Part shown: piece by piece, positions 10,401 to 23,649 of the stretch
How positions within the stretch are numbered: position 1 is the first letter of the stretch
Layout: each line of letters begins with the position of its first letter
From: Lineus longissimus
Taxonomy: Eukaryota; Nemertea; Pilidiophora; Heteronemertea; Lineidae
NCBI RefSeq assembly: GCF_910592395.1
Contig: NC_088317.1
Span: 746,001-806,000, forward strand
Length of the DNA stretch: 60,000 nt
Direction: 5' to 3'
The notes under the pieces: generated by a model
What the model saw: the letters and a program-made list of their open reading frames with translations, nothing else
The model's database searches: none
Told to the model about the DNA's origin: nothing
Translations under genes and position numbers: made by a program

Positions 10401-13400
10401 TTTAGAGACAAATGCCAGTCTTAGCTCAACTAAGCGTTATCTTCTGTTGTACAACTTACGTCGATAGAAAAACCCGGTATGGGGTAGTTAGAAGAGGGGA
10501 ATTTGTGACGACCGTTCCGCTTCGAAAATATTATCTTCGACAATCGGACAGGAGAAGATGTAAAGAATTTCTCCGAACTGGTGCATTCAATGCACAGATA
10601 CTCTAAAGTTCATCCAACTTGTTGAAATGGTACTTGAATTCTTATTTTAACTGAGTACATGTCTTCAACAATCGATTAACGATGAAAGAAAGTTCTGATC
10701 AATCGAATGCTGCAAATCAATACAGATTTGAATGCAACTTAAATACCTGGCATTTCGGGAAATCTACATGTCGCGTCTCTGCCGATAAAAGAAAGCGAGA
10801 CAATTTCACAACACTCTTTGCTGGAGTTTTATGCATAAAATGAGTGAATAACTGAATAAATAGAGGAAAATCGTTGCAATATCGTGGACTAATTTATATC
10901 AGTAGTTGACGAACGTTGATCTACATCTTAACGGTGCTAAGAACATCGAGATAGTCGACGTGAGCAGGTAAACATCTCCAATGGGAAATGCCATTTAATC
11001 AATTAAGATATCGTGTCTTAATCTCCATTTAACATTCATGCAACCTTCCCTCCAAGATACCAGCCGTTTTTAACATATGGAAATAAACGATGCTGTGTTA
11101 GTAATAGCTTGTGGCGATCAGATTGGCAGATGGTCTGAACCTTTGGAATTTCATGAAAAAGCGAAAGTCGGTTAAATATCTTTGTTGTCTGTCTGGCTAG
11201 CGGTCGAGGCTCCTTTGGGGGGAATATTTCTTGTTGATCATGATAGAAAAAAGCTAACGTGTCAGGGAGGATGGGAAACCAGATATTTCACTTTATATCT
11301 GGTCTAAGTTACTCTAATCTATTGATATGTCGATACCAGATGAGGTTGTGATCAGTACTTCGTAGTTAGAGCTGAGCGATAAATGGAGAATTTCTGATAC
11401 TAGGTCTTCTTTAGTACTCAGTAGGTCGAGTTCATTATAAATCTCAACCCTATGAGCCGATAATGTCGATACAACTGCATGCCACAAATTCCTCATAATG
11501 TAGTCAGAAGATTGTGTCAGACTCATGACGACCTATCATTTCTAACCTTTTCTTACACCAGTAAAAAAAGTCCTCTTACACTTATGATCGGCGACACATT
11601 CAAAGATCTCCAAAGGAGAGAGCCGGTTACGACAATGTGGTCATCAAAACCTTCAATTCAATCCCCCTCAACCGAATGTTTATAGAAAGTGTCAGTCTTT
11701 AAGACTTCCTCTCCTGAGATCCCCAAATGTAATAAGTGGGATCAAAGGCTATGATATTCAGTCCGCAGCAATGGCCGCGTCTGCTTTGATTGGTCGTCAC
11801 ATAAACCGTGTCATCATGGTATCAACAATGATCAATAACTCATTTCACGTTACGAGCGTCTCTATGTCAGGACAGGATAGACCATTGTGTGCGCTTGATA
11901 TCTATCTTTAACGCTTAAGTAGCTAGACTTTCCGATGTCTGGTAACAGGCTGAAGTAGAATGCTAGATGCACGGGAATGGGGATGAATTAGGATGACTTT
12001 GTCATTGAATCAGAAGGTGACAATTTGTAAGCGTGTCTATTGTTTGTGCAACATACCTTTGGTAAAGTAATCTTCACATGATCGAACCGTTTCACACTAT
12101 GTCAATGCGTGTGCTGTCGGGAATGATTATTCTGTAGTATGATTAGTCTCTTTATTGTTTTGATCAATGAATCCATCCAGGTTCAGGGACAGGACACTAT
12201 TGTCGATTATGTGGCATATCTTGCGATGCTTTACTCTAAGTCCCCTAGTCGCGAGTATAGGGTATGTTTCGGTTTTTAAGCTGCTTTCAGTTGAATGAGT
12301 AGCGAGACGTTTCTGTACTCCGAATACTAAAGAGGTTTGCAGTGTTGACGACAAAGATTATGAACTCTGCACTTTCTTGCTTCTTTGGCCTCCTCTGATT
12401 ATCATAGCTGCGGTTTCCAGGTTCTGGAGGACTGTTGGTAAGCGGGGTCGCTGACCACGAACAAAACCTTATAAGTCTGGACATCTAATGTCATGACTAC
12501 CAGTTATGAAAAACTTGCATGCTCTGCCAACCTCTCTTCATTATTCAGCCACTTGTTATTATTCAGCCACTGGTTGCTTCCGCCGGTGCAATACTTTTAT
12601 TCACCATATTCTCATCTCGCACTTGTAATGGTGGTGAAAATTCAAAGAGCGTTGGCATATGGTTATAAATAAACCCCGGACATAACAACCCACGGAAGTA
12701 ATAGAACCAAATGTACGCATTTCGAAATTAATTAGACCACCAATAAATCTGTATTAATTTTACAGCACTCGGAAAAGCCGATCTCACGGCAATGGCGCGC
12801 GGCGCACGCACCAGGGAGCTGTGGTTAAGGTTGGCGGTGCATGATCTCAGGTTGCATGTTCTGCTGTGGTAAGGTTGGAGCTGGGTGTGTATAAGTATGC
12901 TCCAGGTTTAATGATATGGTACATGATCGTTCCAGGCTGGGATGGATGATATACATGCAGTGGTCTTACGATGAGTCTTATTGAATCAATTCTCTTGAAA
13001 TGTACGTTTTAAAATTGTCAACAGATCCGAGAGTTTACCTCCCCTCCATCAGCAGATGTTAACTCTGAAAACCTGTGGACTATTTTGGAATTGGCGTTTT
13101 ACAAATTGTGGTCTAGCATGCTCTGAGGTCTGACAATTGTGCACACATATCTTCAGTAAAGAAGAAATCTGCCTCTAATAAATGTCTTCAGACGAATATT
13201 AGCTTATTAATCATCAATTTATCTGTATCTTGTCGAGTATGAATTACGTTCATAAACATCAGCAACTAATCACAAGGTACGGCAAAATATTCTTCCTTCA
13301 TAGGCAAAATCGGAGCTGGAATTCCAATATATATACATGTACAGTACATAGGCTACTAACATGAACCGTCTTTCAATACATTGAACAGATATCGATCGAA

Positions 13401-14239
13401 ATATATCTGGATGTATTAAATTTTAATCAAATTCTTATTTAGGGGGACAGGCTTAGTGTATTTACTTAAGCCTGGATGGCTTTAATCCAGCTCAGCGAAT
13501 CATTGGCTCCGATTTGATCCACGGACTAGTACCAATTAGTCACGTTTTTCTTATTCTGAGCTGTAGCCGTGCATTGACCTTTTGCTTGCGGTCTGTAGGT
13601 CATTGGTTTGAAGTGCACTATTTTAACCAGTTATAACTTACGTACGGTGCATAGATTTCTTTTGGGGTGGAGGGGATTGCTTGAAATGCATACCTGGCTT
13701 TCCTAACGAGTGATTTCATAAAAACGATATCAAAATAGCTGATTCTGACTCTTAGATCTGGTGCTATGATGGTTTTAAGTAGAACGTTATATACATATAT
13801 ATTACCCAATGGCCAGACATGCGTGAAATACTTATATTACACGCGTCTGCTGTTCGGAATAGCTCGCTTGTCCACAGTTTAATCAACTTGAAACTGAAAA
13901 TCTAATACATGACGCATCGGGATGAGAAAACTACTTTACATTCGGCTGCAGGCCACCCTGGATACCGTTGAAGGTTAACTGCAGACCAAACTGACGTGAC
14001 AATGTTACTAAGACTACTCAGTGTTATGTTTATGTTTATGTGTTGAAATGTGGTTGAGTGCGTCAATGAAGTGTTCAGCTATCACCTTAACAAGACGCAC
14101 CTTGTGTTTCTTGAATTATCAGACTGATCAAAGTGAGTCAACCGCCCTAGAGTCTGACTGTTACCAAGGGTCGTGGTGCATGTCACACGAACCATGCACT
14201 CTGATCGACAAAATCAATCCATTATGTACTACAAGCGTG
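7430..14239. other. Long non-coding stretch
   Basis: About 6.8 kb with no open frame above 85 codons and no recognised RNA gene. A small near-tandem duplication of ATTATTCAGCCACT occurs near 12,540-12,575. An acceptor/donor-like junction at 9108-9114 (TTACAG|GTCAGT) has a poor pyrimidine tract. A minus donor-like TAC|GTAAGT at about 13,640 follows an open frame without a good acceptor. All of this is compatible with intron. Confidence 0.5.
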
Positions 14240-14295
14240 TTCGTTAGTATTCAAATGTCCCCATCCGTTCGTTAGTATTCAAATGTCCCCATCCG
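14240..14295. repeat. Perfect 28-bp tandem duplication
   Basis: Two identical 28-bp copies abut (14240-14267 and 14268-14295), containing CGTTAGTATTCAAATGTCCC. Identity is complete, so the duplication is recent or polymorphic. Confidence 0.97.
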
Positions 14296-17200
14296 TCCAA
14301 CGAATGTATTGTCAATACATGAAGAAGTGTTTTGTACTACCCCTCGACTCGTGTCCTCACAATGATTATGGTTCTCTCTATGCTACATGTCATCTTACAT
14401 CATGTCGGATTTGATCCATACCATTCCATGTATTCAATTCCAAACTAACATTACTCGCTCCTGTTCGATATAACTAACTACGCACAGTGTATAAATGCAC
14501 ATACTGATCAAGTCACCTTGATTTGACATTTACTTCATCTCCATGACTTCTGTGAGTGTGACATGATTGCCACAGCTTCACAGCCCGCTGGTTAGTTAGT
14601 GCTTTCATTCATCTGAATAATTCGTGTGACTTGGAGATGGTTTCTGAAGTACTATCCTTGTTAGCTATTGTCAAATTATCTGGTAGCTTGTTGAGAATCG
14701 TGTGCCGCCATCAGCCTCAGCGGGTCATTGCGGTCACCAGCGAGGACAACTAATAGCATATTGGCATCAATTCAAAGCCCGAATCGACTGCCTGGGCAAA
14801 AGTGTTAAAAGCTATAGCTTTACCCTTTGATACGGGATTCGCCTTGAAAATGACCCTCTTATTCGCCAGATGGGGAATGCTATATGGACTACTTTTGAAC
14901 AGGATGGAAACTTCCATTTGCTAGCTGTCAGATTTCCACTGGCTGTGCGGTTCATGCGTATTTCAAACGTGCAACATTGGACACATGAATCCAGCCATGC
15001 AAACTTATCGATTCTTTTCTTCGTGTACTTTTCCAATTGGATACTCCAATCTACTCCCAGCCGTCGTATTTTCTAACGTTTTCATCAATTTGTTTCGATC
15101 ATTCAATTGGCGCATTCCGACACATTGTCAATTCCCATGAGAAACCATGCCAGATGCATTCTGTTTCTTTCCAATCTTACAGCTTAATCCCTACACGCCG
15201 AGTACCATCAACGTATTCACGCGTCTGAGCGAGCATTTGACGTCATCAGCAATTCCCCGTTGCCAATATCTTGCATGCTAAGGAATGCGATGTGAGTGAT
15301 GGCCTATCCATTTGCCAAATGATGCTAAGTCACTATCGGCACTGATTAGGTGCTACCAATCTCCACCCAAGATACCACAACCTCAAGATATCATTCCATG
15401 TATTGTATGAACTACAGCTCGCGGAGAGTGAACATTCTCTCATTAGGTTTTCTAACATTCGCCAATGAAAGGGTGACTTGGATTCATTCTTTAATGATTT
15501 ATAGTGAATTTAGCACAAAGTAGGAGAAATCACCACAGTTCAAACGTGGATTCTTTAATCAAAGCAACCACATTATGCTGGTACTCGTTCAGTAGGCTAA
15601 TTTGGAGCATTAGCGTCCTCGCGAAAGGCGGACAGAATTCACGATTTTCTTCAGAAGAGATGGCTATGTGACCGAGATATCGTCGCTGACACAATAAAGG
15701 TACCTCGGCTGAACGAGTAAGATGGAATATCAAATTTAATGAAAAATACATTGTTTTGATTTGAAAGCAGTTTTCATGGGCGTTGATTACTAGTAGTATG
15801 GCAGCTGGCTCAGATGGTATAGATTTTTTCAAGAACTCCTGACAATTATGATGGGTTTCTTGAACTGAAGAGTCTTGTCTGTGTCATTCCTGTATCAACT
15901 AATTGGTTGGTTGTTTAGGACATGTAGCCTTGGGCTAAGACAGGATAATAAGAGTGCAGCGTATTAGGGGACAAGAGTGGCTTGCGGGGATGAGGAGGGT
16001 CGATATTATCAAGCTCCTGGCTGTGTGGGAATGTCTTATTATTATAGCAATGGGTTCGTGGCAGGCCAAGTGGTGACTGTGGATCTTCAAGCTGATGCTG
16101 GTCGGTAAGACTGTTTGATTGTTCTCAGATGCGGAACCGGAAAGTTAATCAACAGCATCTCCACCATATTGTCAATTTTGAATCATGAAAACTTTATTTT
16201 CAGGACCGGATTCACTGAAATCGCAACAGAAACGAACCGATTCATCCTTAATTTTCGGTACACAAACAGTCCGTACTGCCAACATCTGAGTCAATAGACT
16301 AAACACATCTTGTGTTCACTCAATCGAAACCCGCAGCTGAGGTTTAGGATACGTTTGTTCTTTCCTATGACCTTTGATTTATTCCCAATGATTTACATTC
16401 TTTATTATCACATCAGTGAAGCCACTACACTACTCATCTCAAGTAATCACCAGGTCACTCGTTTTCTCGCCAAGCGTGATGCCGGAGCAGATACTATTTC
16501 ATGCTTTAGTTTAATGCCTGTCAATCTGTCATACTGAGGATAATTCATTAGGTTACATGATGATGCATTCTACTTTTTAGTACGGCGGTATTGATCCTTT
16601 TAAATCCAGCTCGTCGCAAAACCTGCAACTTGAATGGTGATGACGGAGTAGTTCTGGCTCGTAAGGAAGAGGTTTTGCATATTTGTGAAGCTTGTTGCTA
16701 GGATTACCAAAAAGTCGTTCAGCTCGAGGTACTGTCCTCGTGAACATCCTCCTGAATATAATGTCAGCTTTTGACTTTTACTCTTAATAAGAGAACAAGC
16801 ATTAATCCAGCAATCATGCTATCCCACAAGGTATGACCAGCGTGGTACAGGACTCACCAATACAGAAATGGCATCACATGCAGAACATATTAGAAGTACT
16901 GGCCTCCTGAAAAAAACACCTCACCGCTTCTCTATCCCATGCGAGTTGCACCTGGGAGTAATATCATGTCATCAGAGGTGCTTCATTGACCAGCCATCCA
17001 TGGCATTGATCTGCACATAGAAATCGATGACGATTGATGGGAAGGTAGCAATGCATTAGCACTAGTGGACCGTGTCAAGCGTACTTGGTGAGAGGTGGTG
17101 ATATACGGTCAGTGGGCGGAAAGTGGCGGCTGACATTTCATATCGAGATATTGAGTCGGAAAAAGGAACTTTTTTTGCGGTTGAGATCGTTTTATTTAAA

Positions 17201-20100
17201 CGACGATTGGCTATCATAGCGAATCGTGTGTGATAGTGGCATTTACGCTACTTCATGAGGTTTGATCCTTTTTTGTATCTCTACATGATAGCAGCAACTT
17301 CTCAAATTATTTCTGCTGCAATTAACTGGGGGCGTGACTTGCTGTGTATTGACTTGATGGTACGGACTATCGGTCCTATTTACTGATACCAGTCATGCCA
17401 GTTGCCGGGTGCTGACCAGGTGCCGTGTCCTGACCCTCGGGAATGAGTGTTATTGTCAGCAATGCAATATGAATGATAGTAATAATCTTAAAGTACACAG
17501 ACACACCTTCGCTATCTAGTATGGACGCACCCCATCAATGAGTAACTGGCCGGTAAAAGTACCTTGGAAGAGTACCCGATTTCCTATTGTCGGTACATGC
17601 CCAGCACCTGCCAGTAATATAATGTCTAGTGATAATCGGCTTGTTTCCTTATCCTATCGGTTATTTCACCTGACCAGCACTGCTGATCTAAAATAAAAGA
17701 GAATGGGCTCTCATTTCTGGTGCCAGTTTCCTGTAGTACACTCATACGATTCATCGTACGTCATCGAAACGTCTCTAGACTCAACGAATCTGTTTTTCAA
17801 CACATCAAAGGTATTCACCACTACCCGTCTTTTTGCATCAATCAATAAAGATGGTGATGTTACCATCTTCTACCACGTGGTCATTAGTGCTTTACTATTG
17901 ATATACGATGTCTTGATTATCTTCTCCTATATCCAATAAAGGAGCTCAAGACAAAATGACCTTGGTGGGACTTATTGAAGTCCTGGACAGCGATACGGCA
18001 GATGATCGCTGATATACAACATTGTTGTTAATGATGCTGGTGTTCAAACATGCGATGTTCTGACCTGAACATCCTATCCATTAATGATAGGCGACTTGCC
18101 TTGGCTCCCTGACCTCCCTGACCAGCAATACACTTCCAAGATGATGTTACCAGTGGGTATATAACGGACGTGATGCTTCCTCTCTCAGACATTTGGGGAG
18201 TTACTTTCAACTTCAAAAAGCTTTCCTAGCCTTGGTTGTCCTGGCTAGACCTCTGGATCGATTTCGTGCAACCGAACTGCTATACTGCCAAAGTGACTAT
18301 TAAGCAGAGGTCGCCGGCATGGAGAGTCATGTAGTTTGGTCCAAGGATGATTAAGATGCTTCTTTACCAACGGTTCATAGGAGTATTATAACAGCCTTTC
18401 CGAGCGAGATGCACATGGTGTTGCTTGTAGTGGTAAGGAACCAGCCCTGGTTTGCCCTGGCACATCAATACAGCCGCTTCTTTTCTCAAAATGATTGGTC
18501 AGTGCCTCTACTTTGTATTGATTCTCTGTGGCGGTGATTGTCCACTGTTTTTTTATCGAATTACGTCTGAGAACAAGGACACACATACTTAATTAGAAAG
18601 TGGACAGCGGTGTAGGGTGTGAGTGGTAACTTCAGAGGTTAAGAGATATTGTGTCTGGACTGGTGTCTGTCGGATTTCATAGAAAGGCGTTTGGGTCTGA
18701 TCTCTGACTAGGTCAAATGTAGCGAATGTTGAGTTCAGGCATAGCTTACTTGCCATATTAGCTGATATCTCTCCCGTTACTGAAGCTTTTCCTTTCAAAA
18801 TGTATCGAGAAGAAATTCACTATTTGCATTGCGCAAACCAGGTGGCACTATGTAGTCTTGCACATTCTGAAAAAACATTATTAGAAATTCAAGTCAAATT
18901 AGAACACCAGTTTCATTAACAATCTAAAAAGGTCCTTCAGCTAATAAGATAAAATGAAACTTGGGAAAGGTATTTGTCTCTTTACCTCATCGCGAACAGA
19001 GGAATACACCGACGTCCTCAGTGTTATGCTAACCACTAACAACATGAATTTAATTACTGAACCAATAGCAGGAATGCCCGGAGGACTCATCCATTAGAGT
19101 TGCAAGACGTGCCAAACATTGTGTACTTCATCACAGTTTATTGATTGACCAAGAGGGTCTATGATCATATGGTATTTAGACTGGTTTGGTGAGTTGGGTG
19201 CTTGGTAGGCAAGGTCGTAAGGTTTGGATTGTCGTACTTTACACCCGGACTCCATGATTTTTTATCACATTGTGTTACGACTGGCTGTTCCTGACACACC
19301 ATGGCACCTGTAACAGTTGGTTGTATTCTGTTTCAAGCCCCAGACTTAGATATGCTCAAACCAAAGAGCTCACCTGTCCTACTGATGTAATCTACAAACG
19401 ATCCCCAATCAATCCATATCACGAGTTGTCTTTATCGTTACGGGAATATGGTGCCCCAAGGAAATCATTGGCCGACGACCTGTAACAATCTTTGCATCGC
19501 TTATTGCAAGCACGGTTTGCAAACCATCCTTGGTTCGAAAATAAAGTCACTATGGTACGTGTCATGTTCAAAGCAATGTGTAATCAAATATCACTCGACG
19601 GAAAGAAACAACTCCTATAACTTACCAGATATCCAGCGACAACCAGAGGAAACCTTATATTCTTAGTTTAAAAAAATACCCTACGCCGATACACTTAATG
19701 GTAAAGTTCGTATAAGAAACCATAAGCCCACCCCCTTTCCTCAACAAGCCAGATTATAGAATGCACCCTATTGACGATGCACACAAAGCCATCGATAAAT
19801 AAGGATCGAGTTGCAGTCAGCCCATTCACGTATTTCAATTACAAATGCAATTGGTATTGAGGAAGAACCCCTACTATGATATAAGATGATATATTGTAGA
19901 CGCCATAAGAAGCACTAATTTGACTGGTTTTTGCCCTAATTGGTCCTTTTGATTCTTCACCTTATGATCTATAAAGAAGAGATATACATGTATCTATCTT
20001 GCGTTAAACGAATGTTTCGAATGGCAGTGTAAACTCTTTCTATGATTACCTTGACGTAGGATGTAAAAAGCATGTCATATTTTGACAGAGTTTGACTGGC
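14296..20100. other. Long non-coding stretch
   Basis: No frame above 100 codons and no known domain. A short segment downstream of a good acceptor at 16,203 (CTTTATTTTCAG|GACC) stays open for about 30 codons to a stop at about 16,297, but nothing supports it as an exon beyond the acceptor. Otherwise nothing was identified. Confidence 0.45.
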
Positions 20101-20112
20101 CCTTTTGTACAC

Positions 20113-20404
20113 TTATCTTATTGACATCGTGACCTTTAAAGAAGTATCCATGATATGTAATCTTGCTACGAATGAAGCTTTCGAGAGGCAGTGCACTAGC
20201 CTTCTTACGATATTTTTCTTGACAAAAGCGACACTCTTCATGCGGAGAATGACGAGGATGACGACTGCAGCGAGGAACAGTGATAGGCTGACCGTCCTGG
20301 ATGATAACCACCACAAATTTCCCTCTGGCCATATCATGTTATTCCAGATGAAATTCCGCACACGACCACGTCCTGATGCATTAGTCTGGATGCAGTTTAT
20401 TGGC
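20113..20404 (-). CDS. Weak candidate terminal exon with a membrane segment
   Basis: The minus strand has an acceptor-like CGGACACACTGCTCAG before 20404. One frame is then open to a stop at 20113-20115. It includes PINCIQTNASGRGRVRNF and a hydrophobic stretch TVSLSLFLAAVVILVILRM, followed by a Lys/Arg-rich tail. This would suit a single-pass membrane protein whose cytosolic side is the basic tail. There is no in-frame ATG before the hydrophobic segment apart from Met inside NNMIWPEGNL. Two other frames are also open here (one on each strand), so chance is a serious alternative. No family is recognised. Confidence 0.14.
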
Positions 20405-20740
20405 CTGAGCAGTGTGTCCGCTTCGGCTATTTAGTGTCAGGTTATGTTGGGTACTATATCTAATAGGCATGTTCCCGGGGTGGATGTTCAAAGGTTACAG
20501 GTTAGTTGTGTCAAGGGATGGCATGTCTCGTGATTGCTTTGTTCGCCAGGAAAGAAACAACTAGAAAAACAAGCTGAAAGAAGGTGACATACCAGAATGG
20601 AGGGTGTCGTTGATGACAGTAGACGTCATCATGATTCGCACATAATCACATCTCAAACTGCTGTCTTGCCATGGCTTTTCAGGGCATTATGGAGATGGTG
20701 TTGAGTTTGAAACAGGCACAGGGCATGCTGACATGCATCT
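20405..20740. other. Non-coding stretch, nothing identified
   Basis: No open frame, repeat or RNA signature recognised. Confidence 0.4.
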
Positions 20741-20793
20741 TTGGTGTTTTTGTTGTTGTTTTTTGTTTTGTTTTTTGTTGTTGTTTTTTATTT
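20741..20793 (+). repeat. T/G low-complexity tract
   Basis: Runs of T interrupted by single G's (TTTTGTTGTTGTTTTTTG and variants). On plus this is also a partial pyrimidine tract, but no AG|exon follows. Confidence 0.9.
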
Positions 20794-20932
20794 AATCAAA
20801 CATATGTCATTACATGGAACTTTTGCTAGGAACATGCCGGCAAATTACACCACCATGCTCCTTTACAATTTATTGACCTATAATATTAATACATCACATA
20901 CATTTGATTTTTTTGGTATTGAAACAAGACAA

Positions 20933-20952
20933 CCCCCCCCCCCCCACCCCCC
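20933..20952. repeat. Poly-C tract
   Basis: Thirteen C, one A, six C. The minus strand is therefore a G-run able to form a quadruplex. Length is likely to be unstable and may be mis-sequenced. Confidence 0.92.
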
Positions 20953-21131
20953 TGACTAAATTTTACAGTAAGTATTGAATTGGTTCCCATTTCTCATTGA
21001 ATAAATCGACTTTGTTATTTTTACATGCTATTGTGAAGTAAACCCAAAGGGCTGAACTTTATTTCGAAATGAAATATCGACATTCGATCCAAAATCTTCA
21101 TCCATTTTTCGCCTGCTTACATTCATCAATC

Positions 21132-21374
21132 TCAGCCGCATACCAACGCTACTAATAACGAAGCCAATACAAATGCAGCCAGAGCAATCCGATGGTAATT
21201 CATTATAACAGCGGCGCGATCCTTTGAGCTGGATTTGTCAGGCAGAGTCGCGATCACTCGTAAGAGACTAGAGATTACGTGACTGTGGTCGGCAGAGATG
21301 CCAAGGAGCACCTCGGATTTAGGGTCATTGTTGTTCCTTTCTCGAAGTGATTTTAGGAGCCGGGGCTCTTGCAT
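21132..21374 (-). CDS. Weak candidate C-terminal exon with a hydrophobic tail
   Basis: A minus frame of 80 codons begins with ATG at 21374 and is open for 14 further codons upstream (ANKENTLFEADDT before the Met). It has a charged, helical body (LLKSLRERNNNDPKSEVLLG and SSLLRVIATLPDKSSSK) and ends in a stretch including IALAAFVLASLLVALVCG immediately before the stop. A hydrophobic run at the extreme C-terminus is typical of tail-anchored membrane proteins or of a GPI-attachment signal, and the Ser-rich DKSSSK before it could hold an omega site. This fits a last exon, with the remaining protein encoded upstream at higher coordinates. No strong acceptor is visible. The family is not recognised. 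Confidence 0.2.
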   Translation of the reverse strand: MQEPRLLKSLRERNNNDPKSEVLLGISADHSHVISSLLRVIATLPDKSSSKDRAAVIMNYHRIALAAFVLASLLVALVCG

Positions 21375-21419
21375 AGTATCGTCAGCTTCAAATAGTGTTT
21401 TCTCGTTTTTTGCCCGTCA

Positions 21420-23211
21420 ATTGCCGACAGGGGACATGTTTAGCCATTACCCTGGGTAGTTTGTGTCTTATGACGTGTTTCAGTGGGCTCTGCCTGAGTC
21501 GTGGTCAATTCCACGTGGACCATGTTTGGATGCCAGTAAAACCTTTAGGATCTGGGGCTCAATTTTGCTTGTATGAGTAGCTTGAAAGATGTCTTTCCTG
21601 TTTTGGGCCTATTACTTGCCAACGGGAGACTAGTGTATTCATCAACCAACATTGTCATTTGACATGCGCTGGCTTTGTCCAAGTGGCGATCATTCCTTGG
21701 TGGCCACAACTTGACAACAGCAATGTATAAACAATCAGTGTTCCTCTTCTAGCTTTAGGAACTGTGTTTTCTTTCCTCTGGTATTGCCTGGGCTAGCTTA
21801 TCCTGCACGTCTTGGCTATGAAATAATGGAAGGAGAATGATGACAGAATTTGTTGCATTGGCTCATGATTAGTGTGGGTAAAATTGTAATGGCGCAGCGG
21901 TGGATGTCAGTTTGTGCAGAGTTTAAGCAAGTCGTATCTGGTAATGTGAATACTCAATATGAATGGTAATAAGATTGTTATAACCATTCTGATAATTTGG
22001 CAGCAAGATTGTCCTTGCATTACTCACAGCGTATAGTCCGTTGTTAGCAGCTGGTAGGTGCCAAAGTGCCAACATTCTTGCTTACAAACTCCTACTTGTA
22101 ATGTTTTCGTTGGTATGGTCACTTGAGCCTCAACCAATTGATACATCACGACTACACTATTTCACAGGCCGTAGATGGGAGAAAAGATAAAACCTGCAGC
22201 GTAATGTTTGACATGTTCCCTTGACTTTCGTCGCAAACACCACTTCTCTCACAAGGGACCTTCCGCCTAAGGCCTTGCATGTCTGACGTTCCACGATCAC
22301 CACTACCGATCAAAGTCAGTGCTTTATCATTATCGTGTTTTTTTTTCGCCGGCAGCATACTAGCTGTTTTTACTTAAGCACAGCTTCATGATCTTTCGCT
22401 TCTCAATCAAACCGGTGATATATTTTCGGGGCTCGTATAGAGGAACTTACGAAGTGTATGTCCTCATGATTTCGTTCATTGGATATCATATTCATACTTA
22501 TTTGAAAGATTCCTCGGAGTTAAAATCGTGGCACTCATCTTTGAAATTTGATTTCCTTGCGTGCTTGAAAAGCTTAAAGCATGACTTAAATACTGATCAC
22601 TATCTAAAGCAGGCGCGAAAACATGGCTTGAAGTGACCAGTGACAAAAACAACATTGAAAACGATATAAGCAGCCACACTTCAGATTATATGTATTATGA
22701 TGACAACTCTTCAACTATCTAATGTTTGCTCTTGCCATTTTGTGCAGCATGATGAATATTTCATTTAACATCGGTTGCTGGGAATTTATCTTGACAGTGT
22801 TGTTTTGGCCTTCAAGCGCTTTGCTGATATGCTGCGCCTGTGCATTGGTAATCCCCAATACGACAACTGTAGGCATGTTATAGTAACCGTTAGCCTACCT
22901 ATGCCAGTGTCCATCGAACAGTCAAGGGCATAGTTGTTAATTAATTAACATAACGACAAGGGTTCCTGTACTACTTTTTGAGTAAATATTTTCGGTACTC
23001 TTTACATATTGAATTATGAGTTAAATGTGTCAATAGTCCTCAGGTACACACTTAAAAGTTAAAAGCACATCCAGTGCTTGATTTTTACGGACAACGCATT
23101 AATAAATAATTAGGTGTAGCTTTTAAAGTGCTTAGTACCGATCACTGAAGAGTCTTCATATCGCGATGAGTTCAGCAAAATGCGCATCAAGAGAAGTGTT
23201 TTCGGCCCCTG
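21420..23211. other. Non-coding stretch, nothing identified
   Basis: Overlapping chance-length frames on both strands (60-82 codons). No repeat or RNA signature. Confidence 0.45.
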
Positions 23212-23643
23212 GATAATGCAGTGAAGGAGCCTCATGGCCTAGTGGTTAACACTGCTGGCCACCACGCAATAGGGCCCGGGTTCGATCCCGGGGAGAACCC
23301 AGGATCGTATGTCTGGATGAACCGGCGTGGCTTTCAAGGAACTACAATTCCTGGCTCTTCACAGTCCTTCGAATGAGACTCAAAACCGAGGTTCCTTGTA
23401 CCTGGTGTCTATGCCAGGGCAAGCTAAGACCCCCACCAAGTGAGAAACATGAGTAGCTTGCTTGGACTCTATCTCTCTCGCCAAAGTCGGACCACTAGGC
23501 CAATAAACCCAATTGGCGCCTAACCGTAGTGGCACGCAGGATACGCTCATCCCGCCTTGGAGGAGGATTACTCCTTGGAGAATGACCCCTCCAAGTGCAG
23601 AGCGAACGCTGAAGAAGAAGAAGAAGAAGAAGATAATGCAGTG
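23212..23643 (+). mobile_element. Intact tRNA-derived SINE with target-site duplications
   Basis: Identical 12-bp target-site duplications GATAATGCAGTG flank the insert (23212-23223 and 23632-23643). The body of about 408 bp (23224-23631) opens with a tRNA-like head. The A box is TGGCCTAGTGG at 23235-23245 and the B box is GGTTCGATCCC at 23279-23289, with a T arm pairing at four of five positions. A tRNA-unrelated body of over 300 bp follows. It contains an inverted pair CTTGGAGG/CCTCCAAG (23556-23563 and 23588-23595), and the element ends in a (GAA)n tail at about 23,611-23,631. Such elements have no protein and move using a partner LINE, whose 3' end the tail usually mimics. The undamaged flanking repeats point to a fairly young insertion. 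The body may contain one of the conserved central SINE domains, but I cannot assign which. Confidence 0.93.
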
Positions 23644-23649
23644 TAGGAT

